From: Tritrichomonas musculus
Taxonomy: Eukaryota > Parabasalia > Tritrichomonadida > Tritrichomonadidae
Direction of reading: 5' to 3'
Length of the DNA stretch: 64,000 bases
Assembly (NCBI GenBank): GCA_039105265.1
Contig: JAPFFF010000009.1
Coordinates: 2,294,001 to 2,358,000 of the forward strand
A program made the position numbers and the translations under genes. Positions 1 through 11,000 of the stretch are shown piece after piece (the first letter of the stretch is position 1; each line of letters begins with the position of its first letter). A model generated the notes under the pieces. The model did not search any database, was not told the DNA's origin, and saw only the letters and a list, made by a program, of their open reading frames with translations.

Positions 1-87
1 TTTGAATATACTGCCATGAATAATTTGATAAAATCTTATTCAAACGTATGCGAAACGTTGAAGCCGTTTATTTTTGTCGACTCATAA
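1..87 (+). CDS. C-terminal end of an unidentified protein (partial)
   Basis: An open frame enters from the left edge and runs 28 codons to a TAA at 85-87, followed at once by A/T-rich sequence (TAAATATT), as is usual for trichomonad gene ends where the stop overlaps the poly(A) signal. The residues (ending KPFIFVDS) have a normal protein-like composition. No family can be named from so short a tail. The next gene starts 191 bases further on, on the same strand. Confidence 0.4.
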   Translation, partial: FEYTAMNNLIKSYSNVCETLKPFIFVDS

Positions 88-278
88 ATATTTACTTTAA
101 ATATTAATTTATTTTTGATTTTTATTAAAAAATCAAATTAAATGATAAAACTAGATATAATTGGATAAAAAGAAAACCAAAATCTCTCTCTTCATATTTT
201 AACGTCAAATTATTTCACCTTATATTTCTTCGTTATTATACATCAATCAGAGAATAGAGGACGTTTAAAAACAAAACA

Positions 279-1487
279 ATGTCGAAATCAATAGAGTGTG
301 AACCATTTCTTGATGATTACATGGCAGCTTTTCATAGCATTTTTATACCTCTCGATAAATCTTTGAGTACTTCAGAAATTAAACCTCTCCATCTTTCACT
401 CCCTCGAAATCGGCAAGGCGTGCGAAATTCAAACGCATCAAACGCAGGTGCACAAAGCCCAACAGCACCACGAATTAGCAATCCTACTAATAACGAAGTA
501 AATGATGAAGGAAATAATAAAAATACTAGCGAAAAGAAAAGCTCAACACGATTCTTATCAAATCACTATTTAGAATCTTCAAAAAGTGGAAAAAATTCAC
601 GCCAAAGCACAAAAGATCCCTCTTCTTCTTACAAAGGAATCAATGAAATTGCACAGAAAACTTTACCAAAGAATCAACCTAATGCAAATGAAAACGATGC
701 ATCTGATGTACAAGCACCGAATCAAGAAATTCCTTCGCGGCCTCCACGACAAAAACAACTCATGGCTACAACACAAAATGATAGAGAAGTCATTGAAATG
801 TTAATGCGAAATGACGATTATTGGTTTTCACCGCTTTCTCTATCAGGAAGCATTCGCTTGATTTTTATTGTGTCATTTGTATCTTCAAAATACAGTTTTG
901 ATTTATTTATTGATGGCGATGAAAGTCCTTTGATGCAAGCTGAAATGCTTGGTCAGTCAAGAGCAGATGGAATTAAAATCATGATTAAAGGACAACAGAT
1001 TGGTGAAACACATTATACACCAGGAAACTCTTCTTTATTTGCAGGAGTTTCAGCATCTAGTGAACAACAAGATGAAGCATGCGCTGCAATTTACAATCCA
1101 TCTTTTTCATCAGCATCACAACCTCGGATTTTCGATTTCTTAGTTCCAGCTTTAAAAAAAATTAACGGCAAAAGCAGAATGCTACCAATTCCATTAGACG
1201 AATCATCAGGACTTGTGGCCAGATTGAGTCAAATGTCTAAAGAAGCGATTCGGTTGAAAACAAGAATTCCATCTATGCAAGGAAATTCATTTGATATGAC
1301 TTTTGACGGCAAATTTCAACAGGCGTCATTATCAAACTTTATTTTATATCATGATTCCAATACAAGAAAAGATATATGCTCACTTGGAATGATATCTTCA
1401 AGTGGACATTATCTCCTTGAAATCGGCTATCCTCTTTCTCCTATTCAAGGATTTTTAGCAGCTGTTTCAGCTTCTGCTCCACTTTGA
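279..1487 (+). CDS. Tubby-like protein (C-terminal Tub domain)
   Basis: 402 residues. Residues 1-170 are low-complexity (Ser/Asn/Lys) and probably disordered. Residues about 185-400 follow the Tubby fold in order: a basic segment around 225-245, an ACAAIYNPSF strand matching the AAVCYE region of tubby proteins, the FDFLVPAL strand (287-292), then KTRIPSMQ (327-334), FDGKFQQASLSNFIL (342-356) and YPLSPIQGFLAAVSA (384-398), which align with the family signatures FHGRVTQASVKNFQI and YPLCALQAFAIALS. Family knowledge: Tub domains bind phosphatidylinositol 4,5-bisphosphate at the membrane and often act in ciliary or flagellar membrane trafficking, which would suit a flagellate. The C-terminus stops without the usual KLACE-like ending, so the copy is divergent. 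Start is the first ATG of the frame. Family call is fairly firm; the cellular role is inferred. Confidence 0.75.
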   Translation: MSKSIECEPFLDDYMAAFHSIFIPLDKSLSTSEIKPLHLSLPRNRQGVRNSNASNAGAQSPTAPRISNPTNNEVNDEGNNKNTSEKKSSTRFLSNHYLESSKSGKNSRQSTKDPSSSYKGINEIAQKTLPKNQPNANENDASDVQAPNQEIPSRPPRQKQLMATTQNDREVIEMLMRNDDYWFSPLSLSGSIRLIFIVSFVSSKYSFDLFIDGDESPLMQAEMLGQSRADGIKIMIKGQQIGETHYTPGNSSLFAGVSASSEQQDEACAAIYNPSFSSASQPRIFDFLVPALKKINGKSRMLPIPLDESSGLVARLSQMSKEAIRLKTRIPSMQGNSFDMTFDGKFQQASLSNFILYHDSNTRKDICSLGMISSSGHYLLEIGYPLSPIQGFLAAVSASAPL

Positions 1488-1618
1488 TCAAATATATTGT
1501 TTTGTCAACCTTATTTTTGAAAAAAATAAGAAATCATCTTGAAATAAAGTGTTTATAAAATTTATTCATCTTGTTTCTAAAGAAGAAATATATTACCATT
1601 GTGCTACAATTTTTATCG

Positions 1619-1903
1619 ATGTACCATTTTCATATAAACAATAATTCGAAAAAGCAAATCATAAATGATTTTCATTCATATATTATTAATCAAATACTTT
1701 TTACATATTATAATGAAAATTTTATGGAATTTTACTCTTATCTAGAAAATATACCAATTTTTTCATCATTAATATTACGATATGAATTAAAAAATATTGA
1801 TTTTCATGTAAATGATATATTCAATGATTTTAATTTATGCTTAAACTGCAGCTTGAACTATCAAAAAACAATTAGTGTTTTCATTCCATTAAAAGTGAAA
1901 TAA
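1619..1903 (+). CDS. Doubtful small ORF
   Basis: The frame is open from 1571, but its first ATG is at 1619, giving 95 residues rich in Asn, Ile, Phe and Tyr (for example HINNNSKKQIINDFHSY). No domain, signal or membrane segment is convincing. It begins about 130 bases after the Tubby-like stop and ends about 140 bases before the giant gene. A frame this long is somewhat unlikely by chance in such AT-rich DNA, so it may be a small gene or the remains of one. Composition alone cannot decide. Confidence 0.22.
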   Translation: MYHFHINNNSKKQIINDFHSYIINQILFTYYNENFMEFYSYLENIPIFSSLILRYELKNIDFHVNDIFNDFNLCLNCSLNYQKTISVFIPLKVK

Positions 1904-1995
1904 AAAAAAATTCAGAATAAAAAAAAAAAAAAAAAAAACTAAACGTAATATAAATTCAATTGAAATAAAATTTTATTTCAAAAGATTGAAAATCT

Positions 1996-2000
1996 TCATT
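1996..2000 (+). promoter_or_regulatory. Initiator (Inr) for the giant repeat gene
   Basis: TCATT matches the trichomonad initiator TCA(+1)YW. The A at 1998 would leave a 42-base leader before the ATG at 2040. Short leaders are normal for trichomonads. Seen by eye only; no transcript evidence. Confidence 0.4.
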
Positions 2001-2039
2001 CAGCCAAATATACATTGAAATATAACATAAAACTAATTA

Positions 2040-5000
2040 ATGAAGAAATCTCAGTCAAAAAAGAAACGTTTCAATCCCATATTAATGCCGATTAATTCAA
2101 CCTTTATGAACATATCCAATACAGATGCAAATTCTTTATCATTTATTAAACGATTTGATCAGTTAACAAATTTAATAGCGTCAAACACATTAATTACAGA
2201 TTTAAAAGGAGTTCAAATTTCAGAGTCAATTCTTCATATACAATTAGAAGGAACTCCTTTTTCAAAAAATAAATTTTATCGAATAATGCTATTAATAGGA
2301 CTTTCTCCTTTAATTCGCACAATCGACAAAGACGAAGTTACTTCATATGAGAGAGATCTTGCAAACATATTACAAGGTGCAACATTATTATTGATATATC
2401 AGGGATATTTAATAACGAATCTTGATCCATTAACATTATTTCTGAACTTAAACGATAATTATGGCAGAGTAAAAAATAATGATAGTAATAATGGAAAAAC
2501 AGTTATCATAGCACCAGAAAAAATTGTTATTGGAACAAAACAATCGTTATCTCAGATTAAGGCGCAACAAACTTTTGCAATGATTGAAGATTTATCAAAT
2601 GAAATACAAAAAACCGCAAATGATTGGAAAATACAGCCAATAAAGAAAAACGAAGTTGGAGATCTATTGAATGAAATTAAAAAAGTACATAATGCAAATA
2701 ATAAAAAAATTAAAAAAATTCAAAAGAAACGAAATTCGAATCAAATCTCAAAAACATCTTCAAACATCGAAAATAATATTGATAATATAACAGATTTAAA
2801 GTCATCAGGAAATTCCAATGAAAATAAAAAAGCTGTCGATTACCAAATTTATTTATCTCTTATTAAAATGCTTGATTCAAATAAGATAGATAATGATGAT
2901 ACAATTACAAATGATGATCCAAAACCATCAAAAAACGATAAAAAACAGGAAGAAATACCTAAATCGCCTAAACTATCTAAAAGCGAACTTGTACAAAAGA
3001 TCAAAGAAAGAAGGAAACAAAATTCCAGTATATTAGAAAACTCACTAATTGGATCTACTTCTAAGAACGCAAAATCTGAATTAGAAATTACATCAATAAA
3101 TAGAATCACTGTTTTTGATGATATTGATAAAAACAATAATAGATCTAGTATCCTTGATAATTCTAACTTCAAGGAAGATGAGGAAACAAAAATTAATGAT
3201 AGCAATATTGATAACAAAAATAATGGAAGCAATAAAAGTAAAATTAAGGTTATTGTTAAGAAGAAAAAGAAGAAAATAATTAAAACTCAGCAGAATCCTA
3301 AAAATCCGAAAGGATCAAATAATTTAAATCCAGAAGATGCAAATAGTAATCTTAAAACAGAACAGATTGCAATCACAAAATCAGAAAATCCTAAAACTAT
3401 AGAAAACTTACTTAACAAAAGTGGCCAATTATATATTCAGAACGAAGACAACGACAACAGCTTATCTAAAAGTAATATTGAAGACATTACAACTGAAAAA
3501 CAACTAAAAGAAGATGAATCATCATATATCAAAAATGATTTTTCTTTGAAATCCGATAAAAATATTGAACAAACACCAAACAAAAGCTATGAAGAAGAGA
3601 GAATGAATGCAATAATTAGCAAAATTCAAAAACAAAGGAATAAAGCAAAAAATAATGAAAAAATTTCGAAAAATTCTGACGAATTGATACAGAGAGAAAT
3701 CAATACAAATCAGCAAGCCAATAATAACATTAATATTCAAATACCAGAAGAGAATCCAATTCAAAATCATGAAATTGGAATCAGCAAAAACAATGAAAAA
3801 GAAAACGTTGAAAGACCAATTCAAAACACAACAAACAACAATAATAAATCAAACAAATCAACTAGAAATAATGATTCACAATCACAGATTTCAATAAAAG
3901 ACATTGAAAAAGACACTTCTCAAATCAATTCAAATTCAGAACAAATTCAAAAAGAAAAAATTCAAACAAAAGAAGATAGCATTATTATAAACCCAACTCA
4001 AACTCAAACAAAAAATATTAATAACAATTCAATAGAAAAAGTTACAACCACTTCACAAAATGAATCAATTAAAAACGAAATAATTGAAAAAATAAATCAA
4101 AAACCAACTGAATACAAAGATGACGATGAAGATAAAACCACCCATCAATTAAATGAAAGCATTGAAGAACAATTACAAGATTTATCTCAAATAGAAAATG
4201 ATGATGATGAAACCAAGAACGAGAATAACAGCGAGACAGACCAAGAAACTGCTTCATTCAAAGAAAATGAAGAGTTGGAAATAAAAGATGATGACATAAA
4301 TGATTCAGCTCTTGATGATTCTATTCATGAAACATTAGAGAGCAATGACATTTCTGAAATAAACAATTCAAATGAAAACAATAGCAAAAGTGCTCAAAGT
4401 ACTGTTGACAATATTAATGAAGCAACAACAAACAATAAAGACACAGAAAAAGAAGTTGAACAAATTGACAATGAAAAAGAGGAATTTCGTGATGCAAATC
4501 AAGAAGAAATTCAAACAATTTTAAAAGCCGATGAAAAAATTAAGAAAACAATTGAAAATCATGAAGAAAAAGAAGAAACAATTGATGATAAAGTAAAACA
4601 TGACAAAGAGGGAAACAATAAAACCATAGAAAGAATTCTTGTAGAAGAAGCAAAAAGTGAAACAGTTGAAAAATCAACTCATTCAAAGATACAGAATGAT
4701 GAATCACAAAATACAAATTTAGAAGAAATTAAAAAGGATGATAAAAATCAAATCAAACAAGAAATAACAGAAAAAACAAATGAAATCATAGGAAAAACAA
4801 CTGAAATCACAGAAAAAACAAATGAAATCATAGGAAAATCAACTGATTATCAACCTGAAATCACAAAGCATGAAACAGATGAAAAAGAAAACATTAGCAA
4901 AACAAGCAATAAAAAACATAGAGAAAAGAAAAGTAAAAGAAAAGCCAAGTCAGATAAAGATGCTAAACAAGAAGCAACAACAGAAGAAAATGACGATAAA

Positions 5001-8000
5001 ATATCAGACGAAAAATTGAAATTGAAAGAGAATTCAAAAGAAATTGATTTTCAAGCTGAAAACTTAAAGCAAGAGACAACTCCAGCTCAAACTCAGCAAA
5101 CTGATGAAAATGCAAACGACGATGATAAAACAAATAGTAAAAAACAGAAAGAAAAGAAAAACAAAAACAAATCAGACCAAAACACTGAACAAGAAGCAAC
5201 TGAAAACAAAGATAAACCAGGCAAAATTATCAACAAAGATACAATTGAAAACGAATCATACAAAAATACTGAACAAGAAGCGACTGAAAACAAAGATAAA
5301 TCAGGCAAAATTACCAAAAAAGATACTGATGAAAACAAATCATACAAAAACACTGAACAAGAAGAAGCTGAGATCAAGGACAAATCAGACAAAGATACCA
5401 ACAAAGATACAATTGAAAACGAATCATACAAAAACACTGAACAAGAAGCGACTGAAAACAAAGATAAATCAGGCAAAGATACCAAAAAAGATACAATTGA
5501 AAACGAATCATACAAAAACACTGAACAAGAAACAACTGAAAACAAAGATAAATCAGGCAAAGATACCAAAAAAGATACAATTGAAAACGAATCATACAAA
5601 AACACTGAACAAGAAGCAACTGATATCAAAGACACAAATGAAAACAAAAAATCAGCAACAAAAGAAAATGATGAAGATAGATTCACAGCTGAAGCAGACA
5701 CGAAAGAAAGCGTCACTCTATTAAGCGGCGCAGCGCTATTGAAGAAGTACAATTTAGATGACGAAAGCGTTGACAGCAACCGATCACTGCCGTTACCGAA
5801 AACACCAGAGAGACTCAACGATGGAAGATCGACGCCAGTTCGTCATCGAAGCCAACTTGACGACGACGAAATCATGAAAATGGTCTGGCAGAAGCCGGCA
5901 ACACCCATCGTTTCCATCATGAAGACGAAATCGACTCCTCCGCAAGACAAAAGATCGGTTAAATTCTCATTCACGTCTGACAATGATCTCAATGCCAGCA
6001 ACTTTTTCAGTAATGACGATAGCAGTCAAAGTTTTGACGAAGACGATGAAGACGATCACAAATTGAATGCATCATTCAATATTAATAAATTTGAAAATCA
6101 AAGAATTTCTGATGAGAAGAACTCGGAAATCGAAGATGTCCAATATAAGAACAAAGTTAAACAAAAGATCGCATTACTTCGTAAAAAAGCTCTTCAAAAG
6201 AAGAGTAATCAATCTGATAGTTTAATTGATTCTTATTTAGACTTTGATGCTAATCAAGATGATCAAAAAATTAATTCTAAAAGTGGATACAATGAAGATT
6301 TTGACGAAGAACAGATCAAACAGAAATTGAAGCATATTAGAGAAAATAGTTTTTTCTTAAACGATAAGAATGAAGAAGAAGAACTTTCAGAAAATGAATT
6401 AGAATATAGAAGATGGGTACAACAAAATAATAGCCATGAACAACAAGAAGATAATTATTTAATGGATAATTTTGCATTACCAAAAATTGAATACATGGAC
6501 GATCAAAAAGCTCAGAATTTTCTTCCAAGAGAAAATGATGAAGACGAAGAATCTTCACAAATGCAGAAAAAATATAGCTCAATTCTTTCTGCTTTCGAGA
6601 GCGAATCCTCATCAGAATTACCACCCGAATACAGCGCCGCTTACTTCTCATTATCGAAAGATCTAATATCATTATCAAAAGACAATATAAAGAACGACTC
6701 AAGCTCAGAGCCCCCACCCCAAACAAACAAACTCTCGGAAAAATTGAGTCAGCAATTATCGCAGAAAAAAGAGACTCAAAACACAAATATTGAATTAGAT
6801 TCAGAATCGGCTGCATTCTTATCGCCAAACGACGAAGTGACAGTTGGTTTTTCACCTAACAAGTCAGAAATAAAAACAAGCAAAACAGAAACAAAAACTA
6901 AAAATGAAAAACTAGAAACAAAAACTAAAAATGAAAAACTAGAAGCCAAAACTAGCAACAAAAAACATGAAACAGAGTCTAGCATTGAAAAACTGGAAAC
7001 AAAGTCTAACACAGAAAAAACTGAAACAAAAACTGGCACTGAAAAAACAGAAACAAAATCTGGCATTGAAAAACTAGAAACAAAATTTGACACTGAAAAA
7101 CCGAAAACTCCTAAGAAAGAAGATGAAAAAGAAAAGAAAAATGATGATAAAACGGACAATTTGAATAATTCAAATGGGCCAGAAAGTGACTTAAGTCCGA
7201 GCCAAAAGATGCTTGTGCGTGACAAACTTAAAGCAATGAGAGAGAAGAACAAAAAGAAGAAGCAAGAGAGCGAAAAGAAAAAGTTCCAAGAAAGAATGAA
7301 GATGCTCAGTGACTCATTTGAATCTCTTTCTGAATCAGATTCGAAATTCAACGAAAAAGAACAAATCGGTTTTTCAGAAAGCACAAGCACAACCGCCACT
7401 GCCAACAACGACGACAACGACATTAGCGAGAGCTTTAAAGATGATGATTTTAATGAATCGAATCCAATCGACAAGATAAGAAAGTCAGCTTACCAAAGAG
7501 CTCAAAGAATTCAAAACGGAAGCTCAATTTTGTCTTCTTCTTTCGGATTCCAAAACGGATCGTCATCGTTCATGTCACCGAACACTTCTTCGCCATTGCC
7601 GAATCTTTCAACTCCTTCTAATTCAACTTCAACATCGCCAACTCTTTCCCAGAATTCGCCAAAATCTAGCGTCGGAACGAATCCGTCTGACGCTTCTAAT
7701 TTCACTCTTTTGTCGCCTGGAAATGAAATGAAATCAATAGCTTCTGAATCAAACCAATATTCAGAAGAGGAGAAAGATACGAAGTCTCATCAAAAAGAAA
7801 CAGAAATGAATGCAAACACAAGCCAAATAAAATCTGAAATCAAGGAGAATTTGAATGATTACATAACGAGTCAAGAATCACCTGAAATCAAAGAGAATTT
7901 CGAATCAAACACATCATCAGCCGAAGTTGAAAATGATTCAAAAACAAATGAAATTTCATCTGAAATTCCTCAATCGAAGCAATTGAAATCTCAAGAAGAA

Positions 8001-11000
8001 AACAACTCAAACAAGTCATCAACTGAAATCGAAAAGAATTCGGAATCATCAAAGTTACCTTCTGAAAATAAAAGTGAAACAAAATCAAACAAATCAACAA
8101 TTGAAAATGAAAAGAATTCAAATTCATCAAAATTATTATCTGAGAATAAAAATGGAACAAAATTAGATAAATCACCAATTGAAATCGAGAAGAATTCAGA
8201 ATCATCAAAATCATCTTCTGAAAATAAGAACGAAACAAAATCGAACAAATCATCAATGGAAAATGAAAAGAATTCAAACTCATCAAAATCATCTTCTGAA
8301 AATAAAAATGAAACAAAATCAAACAAATCATCAATTGAAAATTCAAACTCATCAAACTCATCTTCTGAAAATAAAAATGAAACAAAATCAAACAAATCAT
8401 CAATTGAAAATTCAAATTCATCAAAAACATCTTCTGAAAATAAAGGTGAAACAAAATTGAATAAGTCTTCAATTGAAAATGAAAAGAATTCAAAATCGAA
8501 GAAAACATCAAGCACGTCACAATCAAAGCTTTTCACATCAGAAAAGGAAAAGAACAGCAACGCATCACAAATCAAGAAAACCATTTCCTCTCCTTTTAAA
8601 GAGAAAAGCAACGAATCACCAATAACAAAGCGAAAATCGCCTGAAAGGAACTCGAATATTTCCAAATTGAGCAGAGCATCACCCGGCAGGACAAGCAGCA
8701 TTCCTCAATCGAAGCGAGTTTCACCTGAAAAAGTGAAAAATTCAAATACTTCACAAATTAAGAAGTCAACGTCAGACCGGCTAAATAAAACATATTCATT
8801 TCAATCAAGCAAAGAATTTTCACCATCGAAAAGTCCTTCGCCAGGGAAAGGAAAAGTGTCAAGCATTCCTATGTCGAAGCGCAATTCGCCAATGAGAGAG
8901 AATAAAAATGAAATAAACAAGATAAAAACAATCAACAACAAAAAAGACAAAACGAAAGATTGTTTTTTAATGAACGATGTGAATAAATCTAAAACATTGA
9001 CATTTACGAATGCTGAAAGAAACAGAAGCGTCAGTCCATCGACTTATTCAATGAATAAACTTCAAAACAATGCAAAATTTGAAAGAAGTCCTTCATTGCC
9101 AGCTAAAGATGACGGAAACATTTCTCAAGGAAAAATCACACATAAAAGATCAATGATACCACGAAGAGTTAATTCAAAACCTCTTCTAAAAACGCAAAAT
9201 TTATCAACAATTGAAGAAGAAATCGAAAACATGAAAACAAAATCAAAAGAAAATGAAAACATAAAGAATTCTAAACAAAAAACTACTCTTTTGACAAAGA
9301 AATCAATTCCTATGATTAATATCAATGGAGCAAAGGATTCTAATTCTGATGCTAATTCTGATGTGAATGATAATCTTCCTCCGATTGACCTTTATAAGAA
9401 TAATTTCTCTTTCAATGGAGAGCTTGGATCAATCCTTGATGATTCTTCATCGTCTGAGAGAAATCTGTCTCATTCGCCTCGTTTGAATAGCTTGGATCAT
9501 ATCGACGAAGGCGACGACGACAGCTCTGTAATCAATGATTCTATAAGCGAGGCAATCAGAGAAGTTTCTTCTCATCAAAACATGGCAAAAGAAAACAGTG
9601 AACTTGAAAACTCAGAGATTGACGACTCCAACGACGCCCAGCCAACTTTATTCACAATTGAAGAATTTAGAAACAAAGATAAAATAAACAATGAAGCACA
9701 AAATAAACTTGCAAAACAAATTGACGAGAAAGAAAAGTCATCCAAAGATAGTGATGGAAACAAAAAACAGAAAAAGAATGAATCTGATGACACCACTATA
9801 AATGAGAATAATGAACAAAATAAAGTTGAAAAGGAAAAATCATCTAAAAATAACAATGAAAACAAAAAACAGAAAAAGAATGAATCTGATGACACCACTA
9901 TAAATGAGAATAATGAACAAAATAAAGTTGAAAAGGAAAAATCATCTAAAAATAACAATGAAAACAAAAAACAGAAAAAGAACGAATCTGATGACACCAC
10001 TATAAATGAGAATAATGAACAAAATAAAGTTGAAAAAGAAAAGTCATCCAAAGATAGCGATGGAAACAAAAAACAGAAAAAGAACGAATCTGATGACACC
10101 ACTATAAATGAGAATAATGAACAAAATAAAGTTGAAAAGGAAAAATCATCTAAAAATAACAATGAAAACAAAAAACAGAAAAAGAATGAATCTGAAGAAA
10201 CTGTTATAAATGATAAAAATGAACAAAATAAAGTTGAAAAGGAAAAATCATCCAAAAGCAGTGATAAAAATAAAAAGCAGAAAAAGAAAGAATCTGAAGA
10301 AACTATAACAAGTAAGATTGAGGCTAGTTTGTCAAAAAGCCAGATAGATGCATCAGCTAAAAATAAAGAAGAAAACGCAAAACAAGCGAAGACTGAATCC
10401 AAATCATCAACCAATGCTAAAGAAGATAGCAAAAAACAAGAAACTTCACCAACAAACGAAAAAGAAGAGAACAAAAACGAACCAGTTTCATCTAAAAATA
10501 ATGAAAAAGAAAACAAGAAACAAGAAAATAAAGCTTCAAACGACAAAGAAAAAGTCAATGACCCACAGACACAAAAAGTTGCATCAACAAACAATAAAGA
10601 AGAAGAAGAAAACAAGAAACAAACAAAAGAAGAACCAAACAAAACAGCAATCAAAAAAGTCGAAAAGAAAAAGAAGACAAAGAAAAGTTCATTAAAACAA
10701 AAGAAGAAAAACAGTTTTATCGAAGAAACAAAAGAAGAAGAAAAAATAGAAAACTCAACCAAACAAAAGAAACAAAACAATTTTATCAAAGAAGAAGAAA
10801 AAATAGAAGATTCAACCAAACAAAAGAAACAAAACAGTTTTATCAAAGAAGAAGAAAAAATAGAAAACTCAACAAAACAAAAGAAGAAAAACAGTTTTAT
10901 CAAAGAAGAAGAAAAAATAGAAGATTCAACAAAACAAAAGAAACAAAACAGTTTTATCAAAGAAGAAGAAAAAATAGAAGATTCGCCAAAACAAGTTTAC

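Larger units (their letters stand above)
1488..2039. other. Intergenic stretch with one doubtful small frame
   Basis: AT-rich spacer between the Tubby-like gene and the giant repeat gene. It holds a 95-codon open frame (listed separately as doubtful), an A-run at 1921-1938 and the initiator for the next gene at 1996-2000. Nothing else was recognised. Confidence 0.5.

Noticed and set aside
5093-5818. 241-codon minus-strand frame and a 206-codon plus-strand frame over the 84-base array
   Set aside because: 84 is divisible by three, so any frame lacking a stop in one unit stays open over all units. They are shadows of the real gene.
7991-8701. 236- and 212-codon minus-strand frames
   Set aside because: Shadows of the Ser/Asn/Lys repeat region; composition follows the repeat unit.
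9575-10960. 461-codon hydrophobic open frame on the minus strand
   Set aside because: It is the reverse strand of the Lys/Glu/Ser repeat arrays in the giant gene; its Phe/Ser/Leu runs repeat with the same 102- and 57-base periods.
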